DNA of 32,501 nucleotides from Prochlorococcus sp. AG-402-M23 (GTDB taxonomy: Bacteria; Cyanobacteriota; Cyanobacteriia; PCC-6307; Cyanobiaceae): the NCBI GenBank assembly GCA_003216575.1, contig QCIR01000016.1, positions 1 through 32,501 of the forward strand, given 5' to 3'. Made by a program: the position numbers and the translations under genes. The notes beneath the pieces are model-generated. The model did not search any database, was not told the origin of the DNA, and saw only the letters and a list, made by a program, of their open reading frames with translations. Of the stretch, positions 8,096 through 18,032 are shown piece after piece. Positions within the stretch are counted from its first letter, which is position 1; the number at the start of each line of letters is the position of its first letter.

Positions 8096-9019
8096 ATGAC
8101 AACAACCACCAAGAAAACGACAAAATATAGCAGCTTCCTTCCAGAGGAACGTTTACCCAATTGGATCAAACCATCCATAGGTAACGCCTCTCAATTAGAA
8201 AAAGTTCAAAGGCTCGTAAAAGAAAATAGATTACATACAATATGTGAAGAAGGCAGATGCCCCAATAGAGGAGAGTGCTATGCCGCTGGAACAGCTACTT
8301 TTTTATTAGGTGGCTCCATTTGTACAAGAAGCTGTGCATTTTGCCAAGTAGAGAAAGGAAGGTTACCTGAAAAAGTAAATATTTTTGAAGCAGAAAAAAT
8401 TGCAAATGCTGTTCAAGTTTTGAAGCTTAAATATGTGGTACTAACCGCAGTTGCAAGAGATGACTTGCCTGATCATGGTGCAAGTCTATTCAAGACAACT
8501 ATCGATGCAATTAGATCATTGAACCCTGGTGTCAAAATAGAAGTACTAACACCAGATTTCTGGGGTGGCCACAACAAAGACAATAACGGGAAACAAAGAG
8601 AAAGACTTAAGGTAGTGCTCTCGGCTGCACCCATTTGCTTCAACCATAATCTTGAAACTGTAAAGAGACTTCAAAGGGAAGTCAGAAGAGGTGCTACTTA
8701 CGAACACTCACTCAATCTTCTCAAATCCGCCAGAGAAATTGCTCCAAAGATTCCAACAAAATCAGGAATAATGCTTGGACTGGGAGAAAAATTTCATGAA
8801 ATAATTCAAACACTTAAAGACCTTAGAGAAGTAGATTGCCAATATCTGACTATCGGTCAATATTTACGGCCGTCACTTGCTCACATTCCAGTTTCGCATT
8901 ATTGGTCACCGACCAAATTCAATGATTTTGCAGAAATAGCGAAGGGATTAGGTTTTAAGAAAATAAACAGCGGTCCATTAGTACGCAGCAGTTATCATGC
9001 GGATAACACCTTGGATTAA
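8096..9019 (+). CDS. lipA: Lipoyl synthase
   Basis: This radical SAM enzyme inserts two sulfurs into octanoyl groups on lipoyl-dependent proteins such as pyruvate dehydrogenase E2 and glycine cleavage H protein. Both iron-sulfur clusters are visible: the auxiliary cluster C50-x4-C55-x5-C61 and the radical SAM triad C76-x3-C80-x2-C83. The auxiliary-cluster serine motif RSSY lies near the C-terminus (VRSSYHA). The length of 307 residues is normal. It starts at ATG 8096, 11 nt after recR, so the two are likely co-transcribed. Cyanobacteria often carry more than one LipA; only this one is in the window. Confidence 0.96.
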   Translation: MTTTTKKTTKYSSFLPEERLPNWIKPSIGNASQLEKVQRLVKENRLHTICEEGRCPNRGECYAAGTATFLLGGSICTRSCAFCQVEKGRLPEKVNIFEAEKIANAVQVLKLKYVVLTAVARDDLPDHGASLFKTTIDAIRSLNPGVKIEVLTPDFWGGHNKDNNGKQRERLKVVLSAAPICFNHNLETVKRLQREVRRGATYEHSLNLLKSAREIAPKIPTKSGIMLGLGEKFHEIIQTLKDLREVDCQYLTIGQYLRPSLAHIPVSHYWSPTKFNDFAEIAKGLGFKKINSGPLVRSSYHADNTLD

Positions 9020-9037
9020 GGTTCTAAAGAAATTTAA

Positions 9038-9538
9038 TCACTCCGACCAACTCCGATAACTTCTTTCAAGTACTTCTTCACAATTGCCAACCATAAACGC
9101 TCCTGCACCTCCCCAAACAATTCTTAAAGGTAAATCCAAGGGAGAGGATCCCACATCGCGCACTTTATTAAAACCACGTCTACGAAAATAACGTTGTAAT
9201 ATTTTATGTTGATTGCTTTCATCGTAGATAGCCAATAATCTTGCACTTCTGCATGGAGTCTCTTCTATAGCCCAAGCCATAGTAGCGGCCCAAAGCATAT
9301 CACCTACTCTAAAATTGGCGTTTCTAGCAACCTTCATAGTATCAAGTTGAAGTCCTTTTATATTTTGATATGCCCATCCTTTCATTTCACCCAATAATTG
9401 GATTTTTTCTTCACTAGCTATTTTCCCCACAACTAGTCTAAAAGACCATATATTGGCAGGTCTCCTAACTTGGATTCTTAGCAATAATCCACGTTCAGAA
9501 GCCTCTTTTTCTAATACAGTTAAATTAGGTTTAGTCAT
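9038..9538 (-). CDS. Conserved cyanobacterial-type protein, function unknown
   Basis: This 166-residue soluble protein starts at ATG 9538, which overlaps the trhO stop as ATGA. An in-frame ATG at 9550 exists, but the overlap favours the shorter form. I see no signal peptide or membrane helix. A central region (GDMLWAATMAWAIEETPC, then ARLLAIYDE) and a late YFRRRGFNKVRDVG segment resemble the last part of a GNAT acetyltransferase fold ('Y-x-x-x-GF'), but the acetyl-CoA loop is not evident. It is the last gene of the bioB-trhO run. A role linked to TrhO or cofactor sulfur chemistry is conceivable only from context. It converges on lipA with 18 nt between them. Confidence 0.8.
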   Translation of the reverse strand: MTKPNLTVLEKEASERGLLLRIQVRRPANIWSFRLVVGKIASEEKIQLLGEMKGWAYQNIKGLQLDTMKVARNANFRVGDMLWAATMAWAIEETPCRSARLLAIYDESNQHKILQRYFRRRGFNKVRDVGSSPLDLPLRIVWGGAGAFMVGNCEEVLERSYRSWSE

Positions 9539-10494
9539 GAAGATGGCCAAATAGAGTTTTCAGGTAGACGTTTCATTAATTCGTCAATCTGACGTTGCCT
9601 TTCAGCAAATCTAGCTCTATCTGAATCTGTAAACTTATCAACACAAGCTTCACATTGCAATCCTTTAATGTATGTTGGTTTTTTAAGATCCTCAGGAGAG
9701 ATGGGCAAGCCGCAAGCATGACACATCGTATGGGAACCAGGTAATAGTTCATTATTTAAAGAAACACGTTGATCAAAGACAAAGCACTCCCCATCCCATA
9801 AACTTTCCTCAGGAGAAACCTCCTCAAGATATTTAAGTATGCCACCCTCAAGATGATGCACTTCTGAAAAACCCTCTTCAATTAGATAAGAAGTAGCCTT
9901 TTCACACCTTATTCCTCCAGTACAATACATACCGATTTTCAAAGAAGGGTTCTCTTCGATTAACGGTTTTAAGCACTTTTGTACCCACACAGGAAATTCA
10001 CGAAATGAACTTGTATGAGGATTTAGTGCTCCTACAAAATTTCCTATTTTTATTTCATACTCATTACGAGTATCAATAATTAAAGTATCAGGATCTTCTA
10101 GAAATTCATTCCAATCGCTTGCTTTGATATATTTACCAACAGATTTAGAAGGGTCAATTTGTTTTAACCCAATTGTTACGATTTCTTTTTTCTTACGTGC
10201 TTTAAACCGACGAAACGCCTGTTTTTCAGTCCAACTATATTTAACATTAAAATGAGATATATTTAATAATTGCTTTAATAGTTCAACTAATAGCGTAATA
10301 GAATTTTCAGTTCCACAAACTGTTCCATTAAAGCCTTCAGAAGCAATTAGAATAGTTCCTTTAATTTCATGATTTGATGCTAGTGTAGTTAATTGTTCTT
10401 TAATTAAAAGGATGTCTTGATCACGAATCGATATGAAATTATAAAAAGCTGCAACTTTGTATTTAAATTTCTTGACGTTATCTCCAGATTTCAT
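9535..10494 (-). CDS. trhO: tRNA uridine-34 hydroxylase TrhO, rhodanese domain (YceA family)
   Basis: TrhO performs oxygen-dependent hydroxylation of U34 in tRNA, the first step to 5-(carboxy)methoxyuridine. The N-terminal ~110 residues carry the family's acylphosphatase-like domain (GTILIASEGFNGTVCG). A rhodanese domain follows, with the active-site loop YCTGGIRCEKA and catalytic Cys191. A C-terminal cysteine-rich tail (CHACGLPIS ... LQCEACVDKF) looks zinc-binding. Its 319 residues fit the family. It begins only 2 nt after the bioB stop and overlaps the next gene by 4 nt, so the three genes form one operon. Older annotation would call it a rhodanese-related sulfurtransferase. Confidence 0.93.
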   Translation of the reverse strand: MKSGDNVKKFKYKVAAFYNFISIRDQDILLIKEQLTTLASNHEIKGTILIASEGFNGTVCGTENSITLLVELLKQLLNISHFNVKYSWTEKQAFRRFKARKKKEIVTIGLKQIDPSKSVGKYIKASDWNEFLEDPDTLIIDTRNEYEIKIGNFVGALNPHTSSFREFPVWVQKCLKPLIEENPSLKIGMYCTGGIRCEKATSYLIEEGFSEVHHLEGGILKYLEEVSPEESLWDGECFVFDQRVSLNNELLPGSHTMCHACGLPISPEDLKKPTYIKGLQCEACVDKFTDSDRARFAERQRQIDELMKRLPENSIWPSS

Positions 10495-10496
10495 AC

Positions 10497-11543
10497 TTAA
10501 TTATCTTGAGAGAAGTTCGCTTTAATCCCAGCATCAGCAAGAAGTTTACGATCAGCGTCAACCTCCGGATTGCCAGTCGTCAAAAGAGTATCTCCATAGA
10601 AAATAGAATCGGCTCCTGATTGTAGACATAGTATTTGAGCTTCCCTACCAAGTTGTTGTCTGCCTGCGCTAAGTCTAATTCTACTTTTAGGCATGATAAT
10701 CCTCGCTGTCGCGACCATCCGAACCATCTCTAATGGATCAATAGAAGAAATATCCTCCATAGGTGTACCTTCTACGGCAACTAAAGCATTAATAGGAACA
10801 CTCTCAGGATGAGGGTCTAAAGTTGCTAAGACTTTTAGTAAAGATGCTCTGTCCGATATAGATTCTCCCATCCCAATAATTCCACCACAGCACACGGTTA
10901 TACCAGCCATACGTACTCTTCTCAAGGTTTCAAGTCGATCTTGATATGTCCTTGTTGAAATAATGTTGGAATAATGTTCAGGACTAGTATCTAAATTGTG
11001 GTTATAGGCTGTTAAACCTGCTTCTGCCAATCTAGAGGCTTGTGAATCAGTAATCATTCCAGCGGTAACACATGCCTCCAGGCCAAGTTTTCTAACACCT
11101 CTAACCATTTCAAGCATTGCATCGAAAGTGCTTCCATCTTTAATCTCACGCCAAGCCCAACCCATGCAAAATCTATCTGCTCCTGAATCTTTAGCCGCTC
11201 TTGCTCTCTTAAGGACTGACTTAACTTGAAGCGCAGGAAGAGGTTCAACCTTTGTTTCACTATGGACGGATTGGGGGCAATATGCACAATCTTCTGAACA
11301 TCCCCCTGTCTTTACACTTAAAAGGGAGGCTAGCTGAACTTTATAACCTGGGTTATAAGACCTGTGAACTATTTGCGCCCTCCACAATAAATCCATCAAT
11401 GGCAAATCAAGTATCTCTTTGACTTCTTCTAAAGACCAATCATGTCTTAGATTACATCCTTTAATAGAATTGAAATCTAAAACAGACTCATCTTTGGTAT
11501 TGACTTTATTAGATTCTTGAATATTAGGATTAATAAGTGTCAT
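10497..11543 (-). CDS. bioB: Biotin synthase
   Basis: This radical SAM enzyme converts dethiobiotin to biotin, destroying its auxiliary 2Fe-2S cluster as sulfur donor. The SAM cluster motif is C82-x3-C86-x2-C89 (CSEDCAYC). The biotin-synthase regions [22 protein letters not shown] and AGRQQLG are present, as is the conserved C-terminal [15 protein letters not shown]. The length is 348 residues. The N-terminal ~30 residues are variable. It lies 92 nt downstream of uppS and 2 nt upstream of trhO. No other biotin gene is in the window. Confidence 0.96.
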   Translation of the reverse strand: MTLINPNIQESNKVNTKDESVLDFNSIKGCNLRHDWSLEEVKEILDLPLMDLLWRAQIVHRSYNPGYKVQLASLLSVKTGGCSEDCAYCPQSVHSETKVEPLPALQVKSVLKRARAAKDSGADRFCMGWAWREIKDGSTFDAMLEMVRGVRKLGLEACVTAGMITDSQASRLAEAGLTAYNHNLDTSPEHYSNIISTRTYQDRLETLRRVRMAGITVCCGGIIGMGESISDRASLLKVLATLDPHPESVPINALVAVEGTPMEDISSIDPLEMVRMVATARIIMPKSRIRLSAGRQQLGREAQILCLQSGADSIFYGDTLLTTGNPEVDADRKLLADAGIKANFSQDN

Positions 11544-11635
11544 GGAGAAATTGAATATAAAAAGTTTTTTATCTTTTTTAGTTTTAGCTACTCATCAATA
11601 AAAAATCAGAGATTTAACTATATCCATTTAATTTT

Positions 11636-12406
11636 TCATACTCCTCCGAATCTCCTTATTCTAGATTGGTAATCAAGAAGTGCCTTCGTAAGAGCATCTG
11701 CATTGAAATCTGGCCATAATACATCTGTAACGTGGATCTCAGCATAAGCTAATTGCCATAATAAAAAATTACTTATTCTTTTTTCACCACTAGTTCTAAT
11801 AAGCAAGTCTGGATCCACCTCACTTGCTGTAAATAATTCAGAGGCAAATACATTTTCATCTATTAATGAGGGATCTAATTCACCTTTAACAGAGCGTTCT
11901 GCCAACTTTTGTGCAGCAAGTACTAACTCTCTTCGTCCCCCATAATTAGTACAAACATTAAAATGAATTCCTTTATTATTTGAAGTTGACTCAACGGATT
12001 CATTGATTAAGTCTTTTAAAGGAATTGGTAATGGCTCAAGGTCACCTAAAAATTTAATTTTTACTTCTTCAAGTTTTAAATTACTCAATTCACGCTTAAG
12101 AACACTTTCAAAAAGAGTCATTAAGAAATTGACTTCTTCACTTGGTCTTGACCAATTTTCAGTTGAGAAAGCATAAACAGTTAATGCGCCGATTCCCCAG
12201 TTACTACATAAATGCAAAGTAGTTTTAAGTGATTCAACTCCAGCAGTATGTCCAATTGTTCTTGGTAATCCCTTGGCCTTTGCCCACCTACCATTTCCAT
12301 CCATAATTACTGCAATATGATCAGGCAAACGAAGGCGATCTAGTTCCTTAGGTAATGGCGAAACCTCATTAGAATTGTAAGTAGTAATTACAGAAGGATG
12401 AGTCAA
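11636..12406 (-). CDS. uppS: Isoprenyl transferase (undecaprenyl diphosphate synthase)
   Basis: This cis-prenyltransferase makes the C55 carrier lipid for peptidoglycan and other envelope polymers. The signature [14 protein letters not shown] (catalytic Asp36) is near the N-terminus, and the C-terminal signature [18 protein letters not shown] with [13 protein letters not shown] is intact. Its 256 residues are typical. Its ATG overlaps the cdaA stop by 4 nt, so synthesis of the carrier-lipid enzyme is coupled to the c-di-AMP synthase gene. bioB follows 92 nt downstream without an obvious strong terminator between. Confidence 0.95.
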   Translation of the reverse strand: MTHPSVITTYNSNEVSPLPKELDRLRLPDHIAVIMDGNGRWAKAKGLPRTIGHTAGVESLKTTLHLCSNWGIGALTVYAFSTENWSRPSEEVNFLMTLFESVLKRELSNLKLEEVKIKFLGDLEPLPIPLKDLINESVESTSNNKGIHFNVCTNYGGRRELVLAAQKLAERSVKGELDPSLIDENVFASELFTASEVDPDLLIRTSGEKRISNFLLWQLAYAEIHVTDVLWPDFNADALTKALLDYQSRIRRFGGV

Positions 12407-13305
12407 TTCAAAGACTCCTTGCTGTCATTGATTTTATCAAGATTAACTCTTGATTGAGCAACTTTAGTTTCAATCTTAGAAGAAGACGTTTTCAAGGAAG
12501 AATTAATGCTAGCGGACTTAGATGGAGAAGAATTTGAAGGATCTAACAATTCTTTCAAAAGATCAAGTAATCGACTGCTTGTTATGGGCCTTTCCAGACG
12601 TCCTTGACTAGCTAAAGATAAGGTACCTGATTCTTCTGAAACTACAACACATATACATCGATCAAATCGTTCAGTTATACCAAGGGCAGCCAAATGTCTC
12701 GTTCCATATCTACTAATTCCTTGTCTCGAAAGAGGCAAAATCACGCCTGCAGAAATGATTCTATTTCCTTTAACCAAAACAGCTCCATCATGAAGAGGGG
12801 TATCAGCTGCAAAAAGGTTTAATAACAATTCAGATGACAATTGAGCATCTAAAGGAACACCCGGAAAGAGGAAATCCTCAGGGCGCAAGTCACTTCCCAT
12901 ATCAACAACAATTAATGCTCCTTTTCTATTTTGTGATAAACGACCTGCAGCTTCAGTTAATTGAGCAAAAGTATTAGAGCTTGCCCTAAATTCATTTTGA
13001 GTATTACCAAGTATCACGGCTAATCTTCCGGTACCTAATAATTCCATTAATCTCCTTAATTCTCCTTGCCATAAAATTGCTAAAGATAATGAGCACGCTA
13101 AAACCAAAGCATCAACTAGCTTTGAAGTAATTGGTAAATTCGCAAACCTCTGAACGAACCATGCTAAGGAGACTAAAAAGAGATAACCTCTTAAAAGCCA
13201 TAAGGTCCTTTGCTCTTTGACTCTTGTAAAAAGAAGAACTCCAAGAGCAGAAGCGAACAAGACATCAAGGAGGACACGCACGTTTATAAGCCACCAAGAA
13301 TTCAC
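12403..13305 (-). CDS. cdaA: Membrane diadenylate cyclase (c-di-AMP synthase, CdaA type)
   Basis: It makes the second messenger c-di-AMP from two ATP. Three hydrophobic N-terminal helices (about 11-28, 34-52, 62-80) anchor it, as in CdaA. The DAC domain (about 95-240) shows the catalytic DGA at 173-175 (LHDGAVLV) and the RH motif at 203-204 (GTRHLAALG). The C-terminal ~50 residues are rich in Ser, Lys and Asn and probably disordered. The 300-residue length fits the family plus this tail. The gene sits 29 nt after lysA and overlaps uppS by 4 nt, linking c-di-AMP with wall precursor genes. In other bacteria c-di-AMP controls potassium uptake and osmotic balance. Confidence 0.94.
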   Translation of the reverse strand: MNSWWLINVRVLLDVLFASALGVLLFTRVKEQRTLWLLRGYLFLVSLAWFVQRFANLPITSKLVDALVLACSLSLAILWQGELRRLMELLGTGRLAVILGNTQNEFRASSNTFAQLTEAAGRLSQNRKGALIVVDMGSDLRPEDFLFPGVPLDAQLSSELLLNLFAADTPLHDGAVLVKGNRIISAGVILPLSRQGISRYGTRHLAALGITERFDRCICVVVSEESGTLSLASQGRLERPITSSRLLDLLKELLDPSNSSPSKSASINSSLKTSSSKIETKVAQSRVNLDKINDSKESLN

Positions 13306-13334
13306 TCCTATACCCCAACGTAGTTTAAACTTAC

Positions 13335-14699
13335 CTAATTCTTTGCAATAAAGCGATCAGGTAATACATCTAATTGCAATAGATCTTCAGGAAGCTCTCT
13401 CTTTTGGATCAATTCAACACAACCTTCTCCAACCATTACGGTCGCAGGTCTGGGGATTCTGTTGTAGTTAGAACTCATTGAATAGTTATATGCACCTGTT
13501 CCAAAAACAGCAAGAAAATCTCCACTTTCACAAGACGGAAGAAAAAAGTCATTCAATAAAACGTCCCCAGATTCACAATGCTTGCCTGCAATCGTAACTT
13601 TTTCAAAATTTGAATCCAATGGTTTATCTACTAGGCAGGCGCTGTAAAGAGATTGATATGTTATTGGACGAGGATTATCACTCATCCCTCCATCAACAGA
13701 AAAATAGGTTCTAATTCCAGGAACAATTTTTTTAGCTCCAATCTTATAGATAGTAATCCCAGAATTAGCTACTAAAGACCTCCCAGGTTCACACATTAAT
13801 CTCGGCAAATCTAAATTCTTTTCCTCACAAGCCTTCACAACAGCCCTAGAAATGACTTCAATCCATTTGTCAATTGATGGTGGATCATCTGATGCGACAT
13901 ATTTAATCCCAAGACCACCGCCTATATTCAAATCTGCTATGGGATGGCCAATTTCTTTAGCAAGTCTAAAAGTATCGGCCATAACACCCGCAAGATCAAT
14001 ATGAGGTTGAACCTCAAAAATTTGAGAGCCAATGTGAGCATGCAAACCAGTTAAATTTGCCCACTTATATTTCTTTAATTGTTCTAAAACAGACTTGACC
14101 TCATCAGGGTCAAACCCAAATTTGCTATCTAAATGTCCAGTCCTAATATATTCATGAGTATGACACTCTATGCCAGGAGTAAAACGCAACATTAACTTGG
14201 CCGGTTTTTTATCAGAAGCAATTTTTTTTAGCAACTGAATATCATGATTATTGTCCAGAACAATGGTTACATTATTTTTGTAAGCGAAATCCAATTCAGC
14301 ATATGATTTGTTATTCCCGTGGAAAACAATATTCTTCCCTTTTACGCCGCCTTTTAAAGCAGTAAGTAATTCACCTTCTGATACGGCATCAAGTCCAAAC
14401 CCCTCAGAAGCAATAAGTGCGCATATTGCTAAAGAGCTATTCGCCTTTGAAGCAAATAGAGGAAGAGAATCTCCTGGATAATGCTTTTTTAAAGAATTCA
14501 TATAAGTTTTACATGCAGTTCTAAGTGTCAACTCATCAACAACATAAAGAGGTGTGCCGTATTTTTTTGCAAGTTCACTTAATTGACAACCTCCTACTAA
14601 TAATTTCTTACTCTCACTAATTTCTGAAGAGATAGGAGCTATATTTCGATTTGGACTAGCAATATCCCTATTGGGTTCAAAAGCTTTTAAGCCAAGCAT
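13335..14699 (-). CDS. lysA: Diaminopimelate decarboxylase
   Basis: This PLP enzyme decarboxylates meso-diaminopimelate to lysine. Lys85 in FASKANSSLAI is the predicted PLP lysine. The barrel motifs HIGSQI, NIGGGLGI and CEPGRSLVANSG and the C-terminal active-site GKHCESGDVL are present. The length of 454 residues is usual for cyanobacterial LysA, with a ~35-residue N-terminal extension. It is the first gene of the minus-strand run lysA-cdaA-uppS-bioB-trhO and diverges from rimI across a 97-nt gap that must hold both promoters. Confidence 0.96.
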   Translation of the reverse strand: MLGLKAFEPNRDIASPNRNIAPISSEISESKKLLVGGCQLSELAKKYGTPLYVVDELTLRTACKTYMNSLKKHYPGDSLPLFASKANSSLAICALIASEGFGLDAVSEGELLTALKGGVKGKNIVFHGNNKSYAELDFAYKNNVTIVLDNNHDIQLLKKIASDKKPAKLMLRFTPGIECHTHEYIRTGHLDSKFGFDPDEVKSVLEQLKKYKWANLTGLHAHIGSQIFEVQPHIDLAGVMADTFRLAKEIGHPIADLNIGGGLGIKYVASDDPPSIDKWIEVISRAVVKACEEKNLDLPRLMCEPGRSLVANSGITIYKIGAKKIVPGIRTYFSVDGGMSDNPRPITYQSLYSACLVDKPLDSNFEKVTIAGKHCESGDVLLNDFFLPSCESGDFLAVFGTGAYNYSMSSNYNRIPRPATVMVGEGCVELIQKRELPEDLLQLDVLPDRFIAKN

Positions 14700-14796
14700 G
14701 GCAAGTTTTTACTTGAATATTTAGCCAATCTAGAGATCAATCAACCAATTACTGTATTTTTTAAAGAAAGAAGGATTAATTAATTAAAAGTTGGAC

Positions 14797-15249
14797 ATGA
14801 ATCTCTCAATTATCCAGCTTGGGAAGATGCATTTAAATGCATGTATCGATCTAGACAAGAAATCATTAAAAGGTCTTTGGACAAAATCTCAATGGGAAAG
14901 AGAACTTATTGATCCTAAAAGAATTTGTCTTGGAGTCATAGATCTTGAAAAAAAAGAGTTATTGGGCCTAACTTCTTCATGGTTAATTATGGATGAATTA
15001 CACATCACTTCAATAGCTGTTGATCCAAAACATCAAAGAAAGGGACTAGGTAAATTACTCATGAAAGACTTAATTAAACGTTCAAAATCACTTCAAATAA
15101 ATCTCATTCATTTAGAAGTTAAAGACACGAATAAGAAAGCAATAGCTTTATACACTTCAATGGGCTTTAAAGTTATAGGGAATAGATCAAAGTTTTATAA
15201 AGATGAAAGTAATGCACTTATCTTTACTAAAGAGTTAAATAAAAGTTAA
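14797..15249 (+). CDS. rimI: GNAT acetyltransferase, RimI-like (ribosomal protein N-terminal)
   Basis: This is probably the peptide N-terminal acetyltransferase of the RimI family. It starts at ATG 14797 (150 residues); an in-frame TTG six nt upstream is less likely. The acetyl-CoA binding motif A is clear (ITSIAVDPKHQRKGLGKLL, with the Q/R-x-x-G-x-G/A pattern). The C-terminal pattern of an Asn in DTNKKAIALYTSMGF followed by a Tyr is typical of RimI. The substrate is inferred from family resemblance. It is separated from clpC by 189 nt. Confidence 0.87.
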   Translation: MNLSIIQLGKMHLNACIDLDKKSLKGLWTKSQWERELIDPKRICLGVIDLEKKELLGLTSSWLIMDELHITSIAVDPKHQRKGLGKLLMKDLIKRSKSLQINLIHLEVKDTNKKAIALYTSMGFKVIGNRSKFYKDESNALIFTKELNKS

Positions 15250-15260
15250 AAAAGGAACAT

Positions 15261-15365
15261 ATGAGTACGGTTAACCGAAATCCAAAAACAAATCAATTGA
15301 ATGTTTTGCATCAAATAGTACATTTAATTATCTGTCAACAAGCATTTTATATTTATCCTTTATAA
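15261..15365 (+). CDS. Possible 34-residue small ORF upstream of clpC
   Basis: An ATG at 15261 is preceded by AAAGGAAC, giving an AGGA core 4-5 nt from the start, better than most genes here. The frame runs 34 codons to TAA at 15363-15365. The product begins MSTVNRNPKTNQLN and ends in a mildly hydrophobic ICQQAFYIYPL. It has no motif I recognise. It could be a small protein, an upstream leader ORF for clpC, or chance. Confidence 0.25.
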   Translation: MSTVNRNPKTNQLNVLHQIVHLIICQQAFYIYPL

Positions 15366-15369
15366 AAAA

Positions 15370-15438
15370 AAACCTAACCGTACACATTTCACACTTAACC
15401 CTGATAAATTAGGTTAATAAGTTCAGGGCAAAACCTAA
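15370..15438 (+). promoter_or_regulatory. Structured region directly upstream of clpC
   Basis: Short complementary segments occur here in competing combinations. AACCTAA occurs at 15371-15377 and again at 15432-15438, touching the clpC ATG. Both copies can pair with the single TTAGGTT at 15409-15415. CCCTGA (15399-15404) can pair with TCAGGG (15423-15428), and TTAACC (15395-15400) with GGTTAA (15412-15417), and these exclude each other. A structure using the second AACCTAA would cover the translation start. No strong Shine-Dalgarno sequence is present. Function is inferred from complementarity only. Confidence 0.35.
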
Positions 15439-18006
15439 ATGTTTGAGAGGTTTACAGAAAAGGCAATAAAAGTGATTATGCTCGCTCAAGAAGAGGCAAG
15501 GCGCCTTGGACATAATTTTGTGGGAACCGAACAAATCCTTCTTGGCCTTATCGGTGAAGGAACTGGTGTAGCAGCTAAAGTTCTTAAATCTATGGGAGTT
15601 AATCTAAAAGACTCAAGAGTTGAAGTTGAAAAAATAATCGGGAGAGGTTCAGGATTCGTTGCTGTAGAAATACCCTTTACACCAAGAGCTAAAAGAGTAC
15701 TTGAACTTTCATTAGAAGAAGCTCGTCAACTAGGTCATAACTACATAGGAACTGAACACTTATTACTTGGACTTATTAGAGAAGGTGAAGGTGTAGCAGC
15801 AAGAGTTTTAGAAAATTTAGGTGTTGATCTTTCAAAAGTTAGAACCCAAGTCGTTCGAATGCTTGGTGAAACAGCAGAGGTCACAACTGGTTCAGGTACC
15901 TCTAAAGGATCAGCTAAAACAGCAACACTTGACGAATTTGGAACAAATTTAACAAAATTAGCTAGCGAATCAAAGCTAGATCCTGTAGTTGGAAGACACG
16001 AAGAAATTGACAGAGTCATACAAATTTTAGGTAGAAGGACTAAAAATAATCCTGTTTTAATAGGAGAGCCAGGGGTAGGTAAAACAGCAATTGCGGAAGG
16101 TCTTGCTCAAAGGATTCAACAAGGTAATATTCCAGATATTCTTGAAGAAAAAAGAGTTTTAACTCTAGATATTGGTCTACTTGTTGCTGGCACGAAATAT
16201 AGAGGTGAATTTGAAGAAAGGTTGAAAAAAATAATGGAAGAGATCAAATCTGCTGGAAATGTAATTTTAGTAATTGATGAAGTTCACACATTAATCGGAG
16301 CGGGAGCGGCTGAAGGAGCTATTGATGCAGCAAACATTTTAAAACCAGCATTAGCAAGAGGAGAACTTCAATGCATCGGAGCTACAACGCTTGACGAGTA
16401 CCGTAAGCACATTGAAAGAGATGCTGCACTAGAAAGAAGGTTCCAACCTGTAATGATTGGAGAACCTTCAATAAAAGATACAATTGAAATCCTTAGAGGG
16501 TTAAGAGAGAGATATGAGCAACATCACAGATTAAAAATTACAGATGAAGCCTTAGACGCTGCTGCGAATCTTGGTGATAGATACATTTCAGATCGTTTTT
16601 TACCTGATAAAGCCATAGATTTAATAGACGAAGCAGGAAGCAGAGTCCGATTACTCAATTCAAAGTTACCCCCTGAAGCGAAAGAGGTTGATAAAGAACT
16701 AAGAAAAATACAAAAAAACAAAGAAGAAGCTATAAGAGATCAAGACTTCACCCAGGCGGGAGAACTAAGAGAAAAAGAGGTTGAATTAAGAGATAAAATA
16801 AGAAATCTTCTACAAAATATCAGACAAAAAGCTTCAATTAATTCAGGCTCAAATAGTCCCGAAAACAAAGATTTAAACAAAGAGGATACTGATCAGTTGA
16901 GATCTCAGGAAGATGAATCAAAGCTTTCTCAACCTATAGTCAATGAAGAAGACATTGCTCACATTGTTGCATCATGGACAGGTGTTCCTGTTCAAAAATT
17001 AACTGAAAGTGAATCAGTCAAGCTTCTAAATATGGAAGAGACATTGCACCAAAGGCTGATAGGGCAAGATGAAGCGGTCAAAGCTGTTTCTAAAGCCATA
17101 AGGAGAGCAAGAGTAGGTCTAAAAAATCCAAATAGACCTATTGCTAGTTTTATCTTTTCTGGTCCAACAGGTGTAGGAAAAACAGAGCTTACTAAAGCTC
17201 TAGCTGCATATTTCTTCGGTAGCGAAGAAGCAATGATTCGCCTAGATATGTCTGAATTTATGGAAAGACATACAGTTAGTAAGCTAATAGGATCTCCTCC
17301 TGGATATGTAGGTTTCAATGAAGGTGGACAATTAACTGAAGCTGTTAGGAGAAGACCTTACACAGTTGTTTTGTTTGATGAAATAGAAAAAGCCCATCCT
17401 GATGTATTTAATCTTCTCCTTCAATTACTTGAGGAAGGTAGGTTGACTGATTCAAAGGGAAGAACTGTTGATTTTAAAAATACATTGATAATAATGACCT
17501 CAAATATTGGTTCTAAAGTTATAGAAAAAGGTGGTGGCGGATTAGGCTTCGAATTCTCAGGTGAAAATTTAGAAGATACTCAATACAACCGAATTAAATC
17601 ATTAGTAAATGAAGAACTAAAGCAATATTTCCGTCCTGAGTTTCTAAATAGATTAGATGAAATAATTGTATTCAGACAACTCTCTAGAGACGAAGTTAAG
17701 GACATCGCTGAAATAATGCTAAAAGAAGTATTTTTAAGAATTAAAGAGAAAGGAATATTATTAACTGTTTCAGATGATTTTAAAGAAAGGTTAGTTGAAG
17801 AAGGATACAATCCATCTTATGGAGCACGTCCTCTACGGAGAGCAGTAATGAGGTTATTGGAAGATAGCCTTGCTGAAGAAGTTTTATCTGGAAGGATAAA
17901 AGATGGAGATAAAGCTGAGGTTGATATTGATGAAAGTAAAAAAGTAATAGTAAAACATCTTGGCAAAGATAGTTCCACCCCCGAATTAGCAAGCGCAACG
18001 GTTTAA
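15439..18006 (+). CDS. clpC: ATP-dependent Clp protease ATP-binding subunit ClpC
   Basis: This Hsp100 unfoldase feeds substrates to ClpP. Its 855 residues show the full ClpC order: two N-terminal Clp repeats (about 1-145), the first AAA+ module with Walker A GEPGVGKT (209-216), a coiled middle region with a UVR motif (about 430-465, [19 protein letters not shown]), and the second AAA+ module with Walker A GPTGVGKT (575-582). The C-terminal domain includes [12 protein letters not shown] ~35-residue polar insertion rich in Asn, Glu and Ser (about 468-500) lies after the UVR motif and is probably disordered. The UVR motif separates it from ClpB. It has a structured upstream region and is followed 26 nt later by the dehydrogenase gene. 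Confidence 0.97.
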   Translation: MFERFTEKAIKVIMLAQEEARRLGHNFVGTEQILLGLIGEGTGVAAKVLKSMGVNLKDSRVEVEKIIGRGSGFVAVEIPFTPRAKRVLELSLEEARQLGHNYIGTEHLLLGLIREGEGVAARVLENLGVDLSKVRTQVVRMLGETAEVTTGSGTSKGSAKTATLDEFGTNLTKLASESKLDPVVGRHEEIDRVIQILGRRTKNNPVLIGEPGVGKTAIAEGLAQRIQQGNIPDILEEKRVLTLDIGLLVAGTKYRGEFEERLKKIMEEIKSAGNVILVIDEVHTLIGAGAAEGAIDAANILKPALARGELQCIGATTLDEYRKHIERDAALERRFQPVMIGEPSIKDTIEILRGLRERYEQHHRLKITDEALDAAANLGDRYISDRFLPDKAIDLIDEAGSRVRLLNSKLPPEAKEVDKELRKIQKNKEEAIRDQDFTQAGELREKEVELRDKIRNLLQNIRQKASINSGSNSPENKDLNKEDTDQLRSQEDESKLSQPIVNEEDIAHIVASWTGVPVQKLTESESVKLLNMEETLHQRLIGQDEAVKAVSKAIRRARVGLKNPNRPIASFIFSGPTGVGKTELTKALAAYFFGSEEAMIRLDMSEFMERHTVSKLIGSPPGYVGFNEGGQLTEAVRRRPYTVVLFDEIEKAHPDVFNLLLQLLEEGRLTDSKGRTVDFKNTLIIMTSNIGSKVIEKGGGGLGFEFSGENLEDTQYNRIKSLVNEELKQYFRPEFLNRLDEIIVFRQLSRDEVKDIAEIMLKEVFLRIKEKGILLTVSDDFKERLVEEGYNPSYGARPLRRAVMRLLEDSLAEEVLSGRIKDGDKAEVDIDESKKVIVKHLGKDSSTPELASATV

Positions 18007-18032
18007 CTTTATAAAGAGCAATTGCCCAAAGT

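Noticed and set aside
11544-11635. Possible terminator between uppS and bioB
   Set aside because: There are T and A runs but no GC-containing stem; the pairing is no better than expected in AT-rich spacer.
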